Below are positions 52,797-62,393 of a stretch of 64,000 nt of DNA, one piece after another (position 1 is the first letter of the stretch; every line of letters begins with the position of its first letter). The notes beneath the pieces were generated by a model. That model saw only the letters and a program-made list of their open reading frames with translations. It made no database searches and was not told where the DNA came from. Source of the DNA: Ignavibacteriales bacterium (GTDB lineage: Bacteria; Bacteroidota; Ignavibacteria; Ignavibacteriales; Ignavibacteriaceae). Location of the stretch: assembly GCA_015709675.1 (NCBI GenBank), contig CP054182.1, positions 1,901,448 to 1,965,447 of the forward strand, read 5' to 3'. The position numbers and the translations under genes are program-made.

Positions 52797-55322
52797 ATGA
52801 TTGTTTTCCCGGCTCTTTTGCTTTTTCTTTCACTTTCACTTCAGGCGCAGGATACCCCGCCGGTTCCCAAGGATGCCCCGGTTGTTACAGATACAGCCAT
52901 TACCGGCCCTGCCCGGAGCGGGGTGGACTCAGTTATTTACACTTCCGCAAAGGATTCCCTCATCTTCTCTGTCTCGAAAAAAAATATGGATCTTTACGGC
53001 TCAGGTAATGTCCGCTATAAAGATACAGAACTGAGCGCGGGAAAGGTATTTATTGATTTTAACAAGAATGAAATTGAGGCGACCGGTGTAAAAACTGATA
53101 CATCAGATGAGCTTTCTGAAAGTCCCGTTCTGAGTGACAAGGGGGAGGAATACCGCGGCTCACGTATGCGTTATAATTACAAAACCACAAAGGGCTTTAT
53201 TACGTATGCAAAGACAAAAGAAGCTGAAACTTCTTACTCCGGTGCGCGAATAAAAAAGGTGACCAAGGATACCTACTTTGTTGAGAATGGTGTATACAGC
53301 ACCTGTGATGCCGATGAGCCTCACTATTACTTCTTCGGCAGTGAAATGAAAGTAATCCAGAAAGAGCAGCTTGTGGGTAAATGGATTTGGCTGGCATTTA
53401 ACAATGTGCCCTTTCCTATTCCGCTTCCGTTCGCTGTGGTTCCGCTTGAGTCGGGCAGGCGTTCAGGATTTCTGGCTCCGGCTTACGGAGAGCGCCAGGG
53501 TTTTGGTAAATATTTCTCCCGCTTCGGCTACTTCTGGGCGCTGAGTGACTACTCTGATGTTAATCTGACCGCTGATTATTATCTGAAAGGGGGATATACA
53601 TTTAACAGCCGGTTCAGATATGCGGAGCGATACAGTTTTACAGGACAACTTGAGGCCAGTTATTCAAATCTCTTTTCAGGAGAGGAGACAGATCCTGATT
53701 TCACCCGTACAACCGAATATAAGGTAAGCTGGAATCATAACCAGACTATTGACCCGACCAGCCGTTTTGACGCCAATATGCAGTTTATGTCAGGAAGCTT
53801 CTACCGGCAGACAAGCGCTGACTATAACCAGCTTCTGACCAATGATATATACTCCAACGCATCCTATTCCAAGAGCTGGGAGGAGTGGGGAAGCAGTATG
53901 TCTGTCAACTATTCACGCCGCCAGAATCTTGAGTCGGGGGATATAAACGAAGTGCTTCCGTCTCTTTATTTCACCAAGTCACAGTTCTATCCGTTCCGCA
54001 CCAGCAAACTGCAGTCAAACCAGAGCTGGTACGAAATGGTTGGCGTCAGCTACAGCGGTCAGTTTCAGAATAAGAGAGATAAAACAGACGGTGACCTGAG
54101 AATCCGCGGCGGTGTGCAGCACACCGCATCCATCGGCGCCTCGCCAAAGCTGGGATATATAAGCATCTCCCCCTCATTTAACTACCGGGAAGCTTGGTAT
54201 AACAAGCAGATCGTGAAGACTGCTAAAGTCTCTGCTTTTTCCGGCAACGACACCGTGGTTACGGATGATGTAAATAAAATATCTATGGTACGGCTTTTCA
54301 GTCTTTCCGCGAACGCGACCACTAAACTTTACGGAGTATTTAACGCTAATCAGCTTGGTATAGCAGCGGTTCGCCACATTCTTCAGCCCTCAATCGGGGT
54401 GAGCTTTCAGCCAGATTTTTCCACTGACGGCTGGGGCTATTATGATCATTACACCCTGAGTGACGGAAGCCGGGTAAAGTATAATAAATATGAGCGTGAA
54501 ATCTTTGGCGGAGCTTCTCAGGGGGAAAGCCGTCTTCTTACCATGCGTCTGGATAATCTCTTTGAAATGAAAACCATGGTTGATCCGACTGATACCACAT
54601 CCAAAGAGAAAAAAATTCAGCTCCTTAACTTTGGTGCTGATCTTAATTATGATATGGCTGCGGACAGTCTCCGCTTTTCCGATTTGCGGCTGAGTTACCG
54701 CACGCAGGTTGGAGATATACTGAATATCAGCGGATTTTCCAGCTACACCTTTTACGACTTTGACCAGAACAAGGGAACAATAAACCGTTTTCTCGCTTCT
54801 GAGGGGCGCGGACTGATGCGGCTGAAATCTCTGAGTTTTTCCATCTCTACAACACTTTCAGGTGACCGGCTGAAACCGGAAACTCCCGCAGGGCAGCAAA
54901 ATCAGGATGAGATTCCGGTTGAAGACCCGCTTTTCAGAGATAACAACGCGAACTACCGCGGTATATATGATGTGCCGGAAGCTGATTTCACCATACCGTG
55001 GAGTCTTTCTCTTAATTATAACTACAGTCTTTCAAAGCCGAGTCCTTCACTCAGCACCTCTTATTCAAACGTCAGCACAAATTTAAATTTTAATCTGACC
55101 AAGAACTGGAAGTTTATTCTGGTCGGCAGTTATGATTTTGACAAGAAACAGTTTGCCGCACCTCAGGTTACCGTAAGCCGTGATCTTCACTGCTGGATTA
55201 TGAACTTCACCTGGAATCCGATTGGCAGCTACACCGGTTACCGCTTTGAAATTAAAGTGAAAGCATCACAGCTTCAGGATCTTAAAATTACCAAGACAGA
55301 CCGCTTCTTCGGAGGAAGATAA
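52797..55322 (+). CDS. lptD: LPS-assembly protein LptD
   Basis: 841 residues from the ATG at 52797, which directly begins a signal peptide (IVFPALLLFLSLSLQAQ); longer starts (ATG 52704, ATG 52764) would add a hydrophilic leader. N-terminal OstA-like beta-jellyroll: MDLYGSGNVRYKDTELSAGKVFIDFNKNEIEA, GSRMRYNYKTTKGFITYAKT. Then the barrel domain starting VPFPIPLPFAVVPLESGRRSGFLAPAYGER, with many aromatic amphipathic strands to the C-terminus. LptD inserts LPS into the outer leaflet. The usual disulfide cysteines are sparse. The NYN gene follows 1 nt after the stop. Confidence 0.87.
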   Translation: MIVFPALLLFLSLSLQAQDTPPVPKDAPVVTDTAITGPARSGVDSVIYTSAKDSLIFSVSKKNMDLYGSGNVRYKDTELSAGKVFIDFNKNEIEATGVKTDTSDELSESPVLSDKGEEYRGSRMRYNYKTTKGFITYAKTKEAETSYSGARIKKVTKDTYFVENGVYSTCDADEPHYYFFGSEMKVIQKEQLVGKWIWLAFNNVPFPIPLPFAVVPLESGRRSGFLAPAYGERQGFGKYFSRFGYFWALSDYSDVNLTADYYLKGGYTFNSRFRYAERYSFTGQLEASYSNLFSGEETDPDFTRTTEYKVSWNHNQTIDPTSRFDANMQFMSGSFYRQTSADYNQLLTNDIYSNASYSKSWEEWGSSMSVNYSRRQNLESGDINEVLPSLYFTKSQFYPFRTSKLQSNQSWYEMVGVSYSGQFQNKRDKTDGDLRIRGGVQHTASIGASPKLGYISISPSFNYREAWYNKQIVKTAKVSAFSGNDTVVTDDVNKISMVRLFSLSANATTKLYGVFNANQLGIAAVRHILQPSIGVSFQPDFSTDGWGYYDHYTLSDGSRVKYNKYEREIFGGASQGESRLLTMRLDNLFEMKTMVDPTDTTSKEKKIQLLNFGADLNYDMAADSLRFSDLRLSYRTQVGDILNISGFSSYTFYDFDQNKGTINRFLASEGRGLMRLKSLSFSISTTLSGDRLKPETPAGQQNQDEIPVEDPLFRDNNANYRGIYDVPEADFTIPWSLSLNYNYSLSKPSPSLSTSYSNVSTNLNFNLTKNWKFILVGSYDFDKKQFAAPQVTVSRDLHCWIMNFTWNPIGSYTGYRFEIKVKASQLQDLKITKTDRFFGGR

Positions 55323-55323
55323 A

Positions 55324-55794
55324 CTGAAAACCTATCTGATAGACGGCAATAATCTGATGCTGAAAATAAAACGTACTGCATCACTCTGGAAGAACTCAAA
55401 GCAGGGAAGCCGGGAACTTCTGGTCGCGCTGCTTCTTGAGTCTCCGCAGCTCCGTAAGGCAAAAGTGAAAATCTTTTTTGACGGCATAGAAAACGGCCGT
55501 ATATCCTCAGGCAGCATGTCTCTTCATTACTCAGGGGGTAAGCCCGCAGACTACTATATACGGAAGGAGATTGAGCAGATAAAGAATCCGAAGCTCGCAT
55601 CTGTTATCTCTTCCGATCATGAAATTATTAACCTGGCTAAGGCATGTCTTTGCACCGTCATTACCAGCGAAGAGTTCAGCCGTTCACTTGAAAAAGAATC
55701 AGAAGACAGCGGTGAGGAGGCTAAAATAAACGCCCTCTCCCGCGAGAATGATGAGATATATCAGCTTCTTTCCCGAAAGAAAAAAACCGAATAA
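55324..55794 (+). CDS. NYN-domain (YacP-like) nuclease, CTG start
   Basis: 156 residues. The N-terminus reads KTYLIDGNNLMLKIKR, whose DGNN is the metal-binding acid of the NYN/PIN fold; a second acid lies in VISSDHEIINLAKA. Starting at the ATG at 55357 would delete DGNN. In frame upstream there is no ATG, GTG or TTG, only the CTG at 55324, preceded by a strong GGAGG Shine-Dalgarno 8 nt away (inside the lptD stop region). I therefore take the CTG. YacP-like enzymes act on RNA. The gene overlaps nothing and the GH18 gene begins 16 bp after it. Confidence 0.82.
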   Translation: MKTYLIDGNNLMLKIKRTASLWKNSKQGSRELLVALLLESPQLRKAKVKIFFDGIENGRISSGSMSLHYSGGKPADYYIRKEIEQIKNPKLASVISSDHEIINLAKACLCTVITSEEFSRSLEKESEDSGEEAKINALSRENDEIYQLLSRKKKTE

Positions 55795-55810
55795 CAACCG
55801 GAGTCCCAAA

Positions 55811-57523
55811 ATGAATAAAATATTACTCATCACCCTCTTTGTTGCTGCAATAAGTTTTGCGCAGGAATACTCTGTCCATAAAGAACATTATCAGCAGTAT
55901 GGCAGTCCCCATAAACTTCCGTCTGAGTTTGATTCACGCGGTAATGATATTATTCCTCTCCAGTTTGATAAAAGCCGGCAGACAAATACCGTAATCTTCG
56001 GTTATCTGCCTGACTGGGAATACGGCCCAAGCCGCCAGTATCTGCGCTATGACATATTAACCCATATCGGTGCATTTGATTTCACGGTGACGGCGACCGG
56101 TTCGATGGGAAATCCTTCAGGCTGGCCCTGGACCGATGTTATTAATACCGCTCATCAGAATGGCGTGAAGGTTATCCTTACCGCAGTAAACTTCGACGCG
56201 GATGATATACGTACCATTATGACCAACCCTACCGTTAAACAGACTTTCTTTAACAATGTAAAGACCAGAATTCAGCAGTATCAGCTTGATGGTGTAAATA
56301 TAGATTTTGAAGGACTCTATTCAGCCGACCGGGGAACCGTGCTGAACACGTTCATGGCAGATCTGTCAGCTTTTCTTAAGTCCTCGATGCCAAACTGTGA
56401 AGTATCTTTTGCCGGACCGGCACTCACTTCAGGGTATAATTTGTCTGGTCTTGCTGCTTCATGCGATTATGTGTTTATCATGGGCTACGCATTCTGGGGA
56501 AGCTGGAGTACAACCTCAGGTGCATGTTCACCTTTGACCGGCGGATCAATTAATATTACAAATACCGTTACCACACAATATGGCTGGATGACAAATAATA
56601 CTCCGCAGAAACTGATTCTGGGGATTCCCTATTACGGACTGAAATGGAAGACACAGACCGACCAGCCACATTCAGCAGTAGTGGATTATATATCTACAAC
56701 CCGTTTTAAAACTGATGTGACCCTGGCGCAGACTTATGGCCGTTTGTGGGCATCAGACCAGCAGGTGCCCTGGTACCGATATCAGCAAAACAATGAATGG
56801 TATCAGGTGTGGTATGATGACGATTCAAGTCTCGGGCTGAAATATGCGCTCGCGCAGTCAAAAAATTATCTCGGTGTGGGAATGTGGGCGCTCGGTTATG
56901 ACGGCGACAGACAGGAACTCTGGAATGAGCTTTACAATCGCTTTTACGCTACCGTGCCGGTTGAGCTTATTTCATTCACCCTGCAGCAGTTTGGTTCTTC
57001 GGTACTGCTGAACTGGAAAACCGCTACTGAAACCAATAACCGCTTATTTACCATTGAGCGCTCAGCGGTGAATCAGGATGCCGGTTATACGGTCATAGGA
57101 ACCGTTGACGGTGCGGGTACAACCGTTTCTTCAAGGCATTATACCGTTACCGATAATCCCGGTACTTTCGGTAATTATATATACCGCATAACCCAGCATG
57201 ATTTTGACGGCACATCGAGGGTAATCGGCACTGAAATGATCCGTCTTGTACCGGATAATCTGGAATATACTCTGAATGATGCCTATCCGAATCCATTTAA
57301 TCCTTCGGTAAAAATTACCTACTCATTGCCGGAGAATGTCCGCGTACGGCTTTCGGTATATAATCAGCTTGGTGAAGAGGTATCGCGCCTCCGTGATGAG
57401 CAGATGGAAGCCGGGGAGTATGAAGAGTATTTCACTCCAACCGGACTTCCCGCCGGTGTTTATATTCTTACTATGCAGAGTCCGCTTGGTGCAGTTTCCA
57501 AAAAACTGGTTTACCTGAAATGA
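55811..57523 (+). CDS. GH18 glycoside hydrolase with T9SS sorting domain
   Basis: 570 residues from the ATG at 55811 (MNKILLITLFVAAISFAQ signal peptide; the frame continues upstream within the NYN gene without family support). GH18 catalytic motif DGVNIDFEG with the acid Glu; other GH18 segments are YLPDWEYG, VILTAVNF, CDYVFIMGYAFWGSW and KLILGIPYYGLKWKT. Likely chitinase or peptidoglycan glucosaminidase (SleL-like). After a linker (from about residue 390) comes a type A sorting domain: YPNPFNPSVKITYSLPENV, LPAGVYILTM, ending LVYLK. The stop overlaps the next start (ATGA). Confidence 0.9.
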   Translation: MNKILLITLFVAAISFAQEYSVHKEHYQQYGSPHKLPSEFDSRGNDIIPLQFDKSRQTNTVIFGYLPDWEYGPSRQYLRYDILTHIGAFDFTVTATGSMGNPSGWPWTDVINTAHQNGVKVILTAVNFDADDIRTIMTNPTVKQTFFNNVKTRIQQYQLDGVNIDFEGLYSADRGTVLNTFMADLSAFLKSSMPNCEVSFAGPALTSGYNLSGLAASCDYVFIMGYAFWGSWSTTSGACSPLTGGSINITNTVTTQYGWMTNNTPQKLILGIPYYGLKWKTQTDQPHSAVVDYISTTRFKTDVTLAQTYGRLWASDQQVPWYRYQQNNEWYQVWYDDDSSLGLKYALAQSKNYLGVGMWALGYDGDRQELWNELYNRFYATVPVELISFTLQQFGSSVLLNWKTATETNNRLFTIERSAVNQDAGYTVIGTVDGAGTTVSSRHYTVTDNPGTFGNYIYRITQHDFDGTSRVIGTEMIRLVPDNLEYTLNDAYPNPFNPSVKITYSLPENVRVRLSVYNQLGEEVSRLRDEQMEAGEYEEYFTPTGLPAGVYILTMQSPLGAVSKKLVYLK

Positions 57524-57942
57524 CCAACGCTGCATCCTCAGTACAGTACTTTCATGAAAGCCGGCAGCTGGTCAGGTTTGAGGACTGTGACCCTGCAGGC
57601 ATAATCTTTTTTGCCAATTATTTCCGCTATGCGCAGGGGGCAATAGCGGAGTATTTTAATGAGACAGGGGAGTTTACTCAGTTTTATGACGGTGCTGAGC
57701 TGGTTTATCCGGTAATTTCCACCGGAGCTGATTTTAAGAAAATGCTACGGCTGGGTGATATGCTGCAGATTTTTATCTCGGTATCACAAATGAAAGAGTC
57801 ATCGTTTGAATTCCTGTTTGAGTTTTTTCATGAGGGGAATAAAACCGCGGAATTGAAAATCGCCCATGTTTGTATATCGAAGAAAACCGGGGCAAAGCAG
57901 AAGCTGCCTGAGTTTTTGAAAAAACTGGGTTCCGGAATTTAA
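57520..57942 (+). CDS. Hotdog acyl-CoA thioesterase (4HBT type), candidate DHNA-CoA hydrolase
   Basis: 140 residues of the 4-hydroxybenzoyl-CoA thioesterase family: RFEDCDPAGIIFFANYFRYAQ is the signature with catalytic Asp, followed by VYPVISTGADFKKMLRLGD. This type includes the Slr0204-like DHNA-CoA hydrolases of menaquinone and phylloquinone synthesis. The men operon begins 310 bp away, convergently, and has no other candidate for that step, so this gene is a reasonable MenI. Co-translated with the secreted GH18 protein, which looks accidental. Confidence 0.82.
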   Translation: MTNAASSVQYFHESRQLVRFEDCDPAGIIFFANYFRYAQGAIAEYFNETGEFTQFYDGAELVYPVISTGADFKKMLRLGDMLQIFISVSQMKESSFEFLFEFFHEGNKTAELKIAHVCISKKTGAKQKLPEFLKKLGSGI

Positions 57943-57980
57943 AAGCAAAGTAAAAGAAGTTTCCTTAAAGGGAGCAGAAA

Positions 57981-58037
57981 CTCGCGCAAAGGCGCTAAGA
58001 CGCAAAGATTTCAATTTGTACAGACAGATGACAATCT
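57981..58037. repeat. Dispersed intergenic repeat R1, copy 1 of a tandem pair
   Basis: 57 bp: CTCGCGCAAAGGCGCTAAGA then CGCAAAG...GTACAGACAGATGACAATCT. Repeated at 58060-58116 and, degenerate, at 52173-52221 and 45301. Confidence 0.85.
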
Positions 58038-58059
58038 AGCGAAACGGCAGATAAAGAAC

Positions 58060-58116
58060 CTCGCGCAAAGGCGCTAAGACGCAAAGAATTCAAATCGTAC
58101 AGACAGATGACAATCT
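58060..58116. repeat. Dispersed intergenic repeat R1, copy 2
   Basis: 57 bp, differing from copy 1 at only a few positions; start-to-start distance 79 bp. Confidence 0.85.
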
Positions 58117-58150
58117 GCCTTCAACTCCCAAACTCGTACTTCGCCAATTG

Positions 58151-58194
58151 GACGCGGATTTTACGGATGCTTCACAGCGCGGATTCTCGCTGAT
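58151..58194. repeat. Dispersed intergenic repeat R2, copy 2
   Basis: GACGCGGATTTTACGGATGC then TTCACAGCGCGGATTCTCGCT; counterpart of 52255-52299, again following R1. Confidence 0.75.
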
Positions 58195-58203
58195 AAAACA
58201 AAC

Positions 58204-58225
58204 TGCGGGCAAATAATCACCCGCA
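58204..58225. terminator. Possible small hairpin between convergent genes
   Basis: TGCGGG / CCCGCA with a 10-nt loop, no T-run; the only hairpin between the thioesterase and menE ends. Weak. Confidence 0.25.
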
Positions 58226-58255
58226 AAGATGCAAAGAAGATCTATGCGGGAAAGG

Positions 58256-59641
58256 TCAGCCGGTCATTCTGATTAGTTTAGCGGTATCGGTTTTTCCTAA
58301 CGCGGTTTTGGGAAGTTCTTTCATAATCAGCCATTTTTTCGGAATCTTAAAGCCCGATAGTTTTTTCTTTAATGCAGCTGTCAGAAATTCTGAACTGATA
58401 CCCTCTGCAGCAACAGCAGCACAGACCATCTCTCCCCAGTAGTCATCCCTGATGCCGAATACCTTAACTGCATTCACGGCGGGAATCTCTGCAAGTGCCT
58501 GCTCCACTTCACTCACGGAGACTTTTTTCCCTCCGGTAATGATGATAGAGTCTGCCCGCCGGGTGATATGAACAAATCCGTCAGAATCAATATATCCCAT
58601 ATCACTGGTGACATAGTATTGTTCTTTGCGGTATTCAAAAAAAGTATCCTTATCACCGTTTGTATATCCTTTGAATAGTCCGGGGGAACTGACAATGATT
58701 CTTCCTTCATTTCCCATGGGAAGAGTTTTTCGATTTTCATCAATCGCCAGAAACCGCACTCCGCGCAGAGGTTTAGTCCCAAGCCTCCTGGGATTTTTTA
58801 CTTCTTCCGGCTGCACCGCTGAACAGAATGCCGCGGTTTCGCTTGAGCCGTAGATAATCTGCGTTGGGATTTTTCTTTTTCTCAGTTTAATGATAATGCG
58901 TTTTTCAACAGGCCCTCCGCCCAGCAGAAGGCATTTCACCTGTTTGAACACTTCCGGTGTTCTGAGCAGTTCAGAGCATTGAGCCGGAACGAGTGAAAGA
59001 TGGGTTATCACTTTTTTTGTCAGCAGTTCCTTCAGATATCCGGCTCCTGATTTCCCGGCAATATATAAGCTGCTTCCGCTGAGCATCGCCCTGAAGAAAA
59101 TCATAAAACCGCCGATGTGATAAAGAGGCAGACTCATCAGCCATTCAGAATTCTTTCCGGAATTCGTGAGCTTATTCTGTAAAGCTGCGGAAGCTGTGAG
59201 GGAACCGAATGTATGGATAATCCCTTTTGGCTTTCCGGTGCTGCCTGAGGTAAAGATAATAACAGCTTCCTTGGCGTTAGGTGGTGTAAACGGCTTTAGT
59301 TTTACTCCTGATGGTATTCCAGCGATTTCTTTTTTGTTCAAAAGCAGTTCAGGATATATTTTTGTTCCTTTTGCAAGCTGGCTTTTGTAATCTTTTTTTT
59401 CATTCGCGGTGGCATCTGGGGAAATCAGAACAGGAGTAAAACCTGCCAGCCAGGAAGCATATATACGGATCAGAGAAACGGCGGAGTTTTTGGCCGGGAG
59501 GATAAGATACGGTGATGTTCTCGCAAATTTTGATTTCAGCTTAACTGATTCAGCTCCGGCAAGTGCCAGGAACCGGCTGCAGGTTAGTTCAGGCCCGTCA
59601 GAAGCTGAAATTCTGAATCCGGAATCAGATACGCAGATCAT
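58256..59641 (-). CDS. menE: O-succinylbenzoate-CoA ligase MenE
   Basis: 461 residues, adenylate-forming ANL family. AMP-binding P-loop IIFTSGSTGKPKGIIHT; A5 region QIIYGSSETAAFCSAV; A8 SDMGYIDSDGFVHITRRADSIIITGGKKVS; catalytic lysine near the C-terminus in LPKTALGKTDTAKLI. Activates o-succinylbenzoate to its CoA thioester. Last gene of the leftward men operon; its start overlaps menC by 17 nt. Confidence 0.93.
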   Translation of the reverse strand: MICVSDSGFRISASDGPELTCSRFLALAGAESVKLKSKFARTSPYLILPAKNSAVSLIRIYASWLAGFTPVLISPDATANEKKDYKSQLAKGTKIYPELLLNKKEIAGIPSGVKLKPFTPPNAKEAVIIFTSGSTGKPKGIIHTFGSLTASAALQNKLTNSGKNSEWLMSLPLYHIGGFMIFFRAMLSGSSLYIAGKSGAGYLKELLTKKVITHLSLVPAQCSELLRTPEVFKQVKCLLLGGGPVEKRIIIKLRKRKIPTQIIYGSSETAAFCSAVQPEEVKNPRRLGTKPLRGVRFLAIDENRKTLPMGNEGRIIVSSPGLFKGYTNGDKDTFFEYRKEQYYVTSDMGYIDSDGFVHITRRADSIIITGGKKVSVSEVEQALAEIPAVNAVKVFGIRDDYWGEMVCAAVAAEGISSEFLTAALKKKLSGFKIPKKWLIMKELPKTALGKTDTAKLIRMTG

Positions 59642-60659
59642 GGGTGTCTATATATCCGTTGCCCGGAATATAATAATCCGGCTCCGGGTCTTGTTCAAAA
59701 AGGAAGCCGGTTGAAAGTCCGTGGCTCATATCAGACTCAATCAGTGCGGCAGTAACAACCGCGGTACGCCTGCCGGCTGCTCCGTCAAGTGAGGTGGTGA
59801 TTACCGTTTCAATTCCGGCATCCTTAGCGAGCTTCGCTATGGCGAGGGATTTTCTGATTCCCCCAATCAGCAGCGGCTTTATAATCATTACATCGGGCAC
59901 GCGGTTCTGGATGAGTGAAACAGCAGTCTGATAATCTTCCACACATTCATCTGCAGCAAGTTTTATTGAGGTATGCTCTCTGAGGCGGCTGAAAAAACTG
60001 CAGTCCCTCACCGGCTGTTCAATATACTCAATCTGATACTTCTCAAACAGCGGAAGATAGATCTTTGCCTCTTCAAAAGACCAGCTACCGTTTGCGTCAA
60101 GCCGCAGCGTTATCTGGTCTTCAAAATGCTCCCGCAGTGCTGATATCTTTGCAATGTCGGATTGTATATCACCCTGACCGGTTTTAACCTTTATTGTGGT
60201 AATACCATTTTGCAGCAGCCGTCTTGCCGCGGCCACACAATGCAGCGGGTCTGAAGAACTGACCACACCGTTAACTTTCACGCGCTCCGCCGGCTTTCTG
60301 TTGAGCAATTCGGCAGGGGAAACCTGAGCAGTATTGCAGATCAATGATATGACTGCCTGTTCGACTGCTGATTCAACCACAGCGGGGAACTGATGCGTGC
60401 CGGTGATCAGGTCTGAAAGTATATCTACCGGATTGCGGTGCATGAGGAATGATTCTGCCTCTAGGAAAAACTTTTCCGCTTCTTCTGCTGAGGGAGTGCC
60501 AAAAGGTGTGAGTATGGAGATTTCACCTTTTCCGGTGAACCGGCCGAAACGGACGGTAAGATGAAAACCTTCTTTGTGTGTGAGGGAATTTCCGCCGAAG
60601 ACAAAGGGCTCTTTGAACTTCAGTGTGAATGGTTCAAACAGCACCTGTTCGATAATCAC
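59625..60659 (-). CDS. menC: O-succinylbenzoate synthase MenC
   Basis: 344 residues, enolase superfamily. Active-site lysine in ITTIKVKTG, metal ligands in LRLDANGSWS, IEYIEQP and KLAADECVED, and the C-terminal lysine in VMIIKPLLIGGI. Dehydrates SHCHC to o-succinylbenzoate. The start codon is GTG, overlapping the menA stop (GTGA), indicating coupled translation. Confidence 0.93.
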   Translation of the reverse strand: MIIEQVLFEPFTLKFKEPFVFGGNSLTHKEGFHLTVRFGRFTGKGEISILTPFGTPSAEEAEKFFLEAESFLMHRNPVDILSDLITGTHQFPAVVESAVEQAVISLICNTAQVSPAELLNRKPAERVKVNGVVSSSDPLHCVAAARRLLQNGITTIKVKTGQGDIQSDIAKISALREHFEDQITLRLDANGSWSFEEAKIYLPLFEKYQIEYIEQPVRDCSFFSRLREHTSIKLAADECVEDYQTAVSLIQNRVPDVMIIKPLLIGGIRKSLAIAKLAKDAGIETVITTSLDGAAGRRTAVVTAALIESDMSHGLSTGFLFEQDPEPDYYIPGNGYIDTHDLRI

Positions 60660-61546
60660 AGCAGAAATCCGAGAGAGTAAGTCAGTCCGTAAGCCGCGGT
60701 GAATTTGGCGGTGTTTTCCAGGGTTTTATTCAGCTCCGGGCCCTGCCGGGTGAGAAATCCCTTAATTATCAGTACTGCGGGAATCAGAAGAAACAGCACC
60801 AGAAACATGCCGTACTCTGCATATCCTTTTGTATATATCCAGAGAGGAACAGCAAACGCAAGAACAAATGAAATGATATACTGGAACTTAGCGAATCCTC
60901 TTCCGAACAGCACAGCCGTGGTTTTTTTACCCGCGGTTTTATCCTGATCGGCATCACGGTAGTTGTTCACGACAAGGATATTGGTGATAAGCAGTCCAAC
61001 CGGAACCGAGGCAATTAAAGAAAGCTGCGTAACAGTTTCGGTATTTACGTAAAACGTTCCTGCCGTGGCGACCAGCCCGAAGAAGATAAACACGAAAATA
61101 TCACCAAGACCGTTATAAGCGAGGGGATACGGGCCGGCTGTATAGGCAAGTCCTGAGATGATGGATATAATGCCGATGGCCAGAAGCCACCAGGAGGTCT
61201 GTACCACCAGAATCATCCCGAGCAGAAACGCTGCCCCGAACACAATATATATAGCCATGCGCATCTGCGGTTCGGTAACCAGTCCTGCGTTCATCACTCT
61301 GAGGGGGCCGACCCGTTTTTTAGTATCAGCGCCTTTCAGGTGATCATAAAGGTCGTTGGTAAAATTGGTGCCGATCTGAATGAGCAGCGCGACAAGCAGC
61401 GCGATAACCGAAGCAGATACTTTAAACGAACCGCTGCGGAATGCCATTGCACTGCCAACAGCAACGGGAACTATAGCCGCGGCAAGAGTTTTAGGCCGAG
61501 CCGCGGCCATCCAGATCTGAAACGGAGAGAGAGCAGTTGAGCTCAT
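60656..61546 (-). CDS. menA: 1,4-dihydroxy-2-naphthoate polyprenyltransferase MenA
   Basis: 296 residues with about eight to nine membrane helices, UbiA superfamily. Prenyl-diphosphate/Mg sites TNFTNDLYDHLKGADT and NNYRDADQDKTAGKKT. Attaches the isoprenoid tail, giving demethylmenaquinone. TAATG overlap with the menB stop. Confidence 0.94.
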   Translation of the reverse strand: MSSTALSPFQIWMAAARPKTLAAAIVPVAVGSAMAFRSGSFKVSASVIALLVALLIQIGTNFTNDLYDHLKGADTKKRVGPLRVMNAGLVTEPQMRMAIYIVFGAAFLLGMILVVQTSWWLLAIGIISIISGLAYTAGPYPLAYNGLGDIFVFIFFGLVATAGTFYVNTETVTQLSLIASVPVGLLITNILVVNNYRDADQDKTAGKKTTAVLFGRGFAKFQYIISFVLAFAVPLWIYTKGYAEYGMFLVLFLLIPAVLIIKGFLTRQGPELNKTLENTAKFTAAYGLTYSLGFLL

Positions 61547-62379
61547 TACGGAAGTTTGGGATACTTGCTGAAATCCGGCTTGCGTTTCTGATTATACGCA
61601 TTCTTTCCTTCCTGTGCCTCTTCACTCATATAGTAAAGCAGGGTTGCGTTACCGGCAAGTTCCTGAATTCCGGCCTGGCCGTCAAGTTCTGCGTTAAACG
61701 CAGATTTTAGCAGACGGATGGCAAGGGGAGATTTCTCCAGGATTTCCTTTGCCCACTGCACACCTTCGGCTTCAAGCTGATCAACCGGTACGACTTTATT
61801 CACCAATCCCATATCCAGCGCTTCCTGTGCATCATACTGGCGGCAGAGATACCAGATTTCCCGCGCTTTTTTCTGACCAACGATGCGTGCGAGGTAGCTT
61901 GAACCGAAACCGCCGTCAAAGCTGCCAACCTTTGGACCTGTCTGGCCAAAAATAGCATTCTCTGCTGCAATGGTCAGATCACAGATAACATGCAGCACAT
62001 GACCTCCGCCGATGGCGTATCCCGCAACCAGCGCGATGACGGGTATAGGCATGCTTCTGATGAGTTTCTGAAGATCAAGAACATTAAGGCGGGGTACACC
62101 GTCACCCCCCATATAACCTTTGTCAACGCGGATTCTCTGATCTCCCCCCGAACAGAATGCATATTTGCCGTCTTTGGATGGTCCTGCTCCGGTGAAGAGC
62201 ACTGCCCCGATTCTCAGGTCTTCGCGGGCATCTGCAAATGCATCATAAAGTTCTTTTACGGTTTCCGGACGGAAGGCGTTTCTTACTTCCGGGCGATTGA
62301 TAGTGATTTTTGCGATGCCATCCATTTTTTCATAGATGATATCGGTATAGTCTTTTACTTTAGTCCAGTTATAGCTCAT
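61546..62379 (-). CDS. menB: 1,4-dihydroxy-2-naphthoyl-CoA synthase MenB
   Basis: 277 residues, crotonase family. [15 protein letters not shown], the oxyanion region [17 protein letters not shown], the loop [47 protein letters not shown], and [21 protein letters not shown], all close to canonical MenB. Ring closure to DHNA-CoA. 14 bp after menH. Confidence 0.96.
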   Translation of the reverse strand: MSYNWTKVKDYTDIIYEKMDGIAKITINRPEVRNAFRPETVKELYDAFADAREDLRIGAVLFTGAGPSKDGKYAFCSGGDQRIRVDKGYMGGDGVPRLNVLDLQKLIRSMPIPVIALVAGYAIGGGHVLHVICDLTIAAENAIFGQTGPKVGSFDGGFGSSYLARIVGQKKAREIWYLCRQYDAQEALDMGLVNKVVPVDQLEAEGVQWAKEILEKSPLAIRLLKSAFNAELDGQAGIQELAGNATLLYYMSEEAQEGKNAYNQKRKPDFSKYPKLP

Positions 62380-62393
62380 AATCGTCTGATTTT

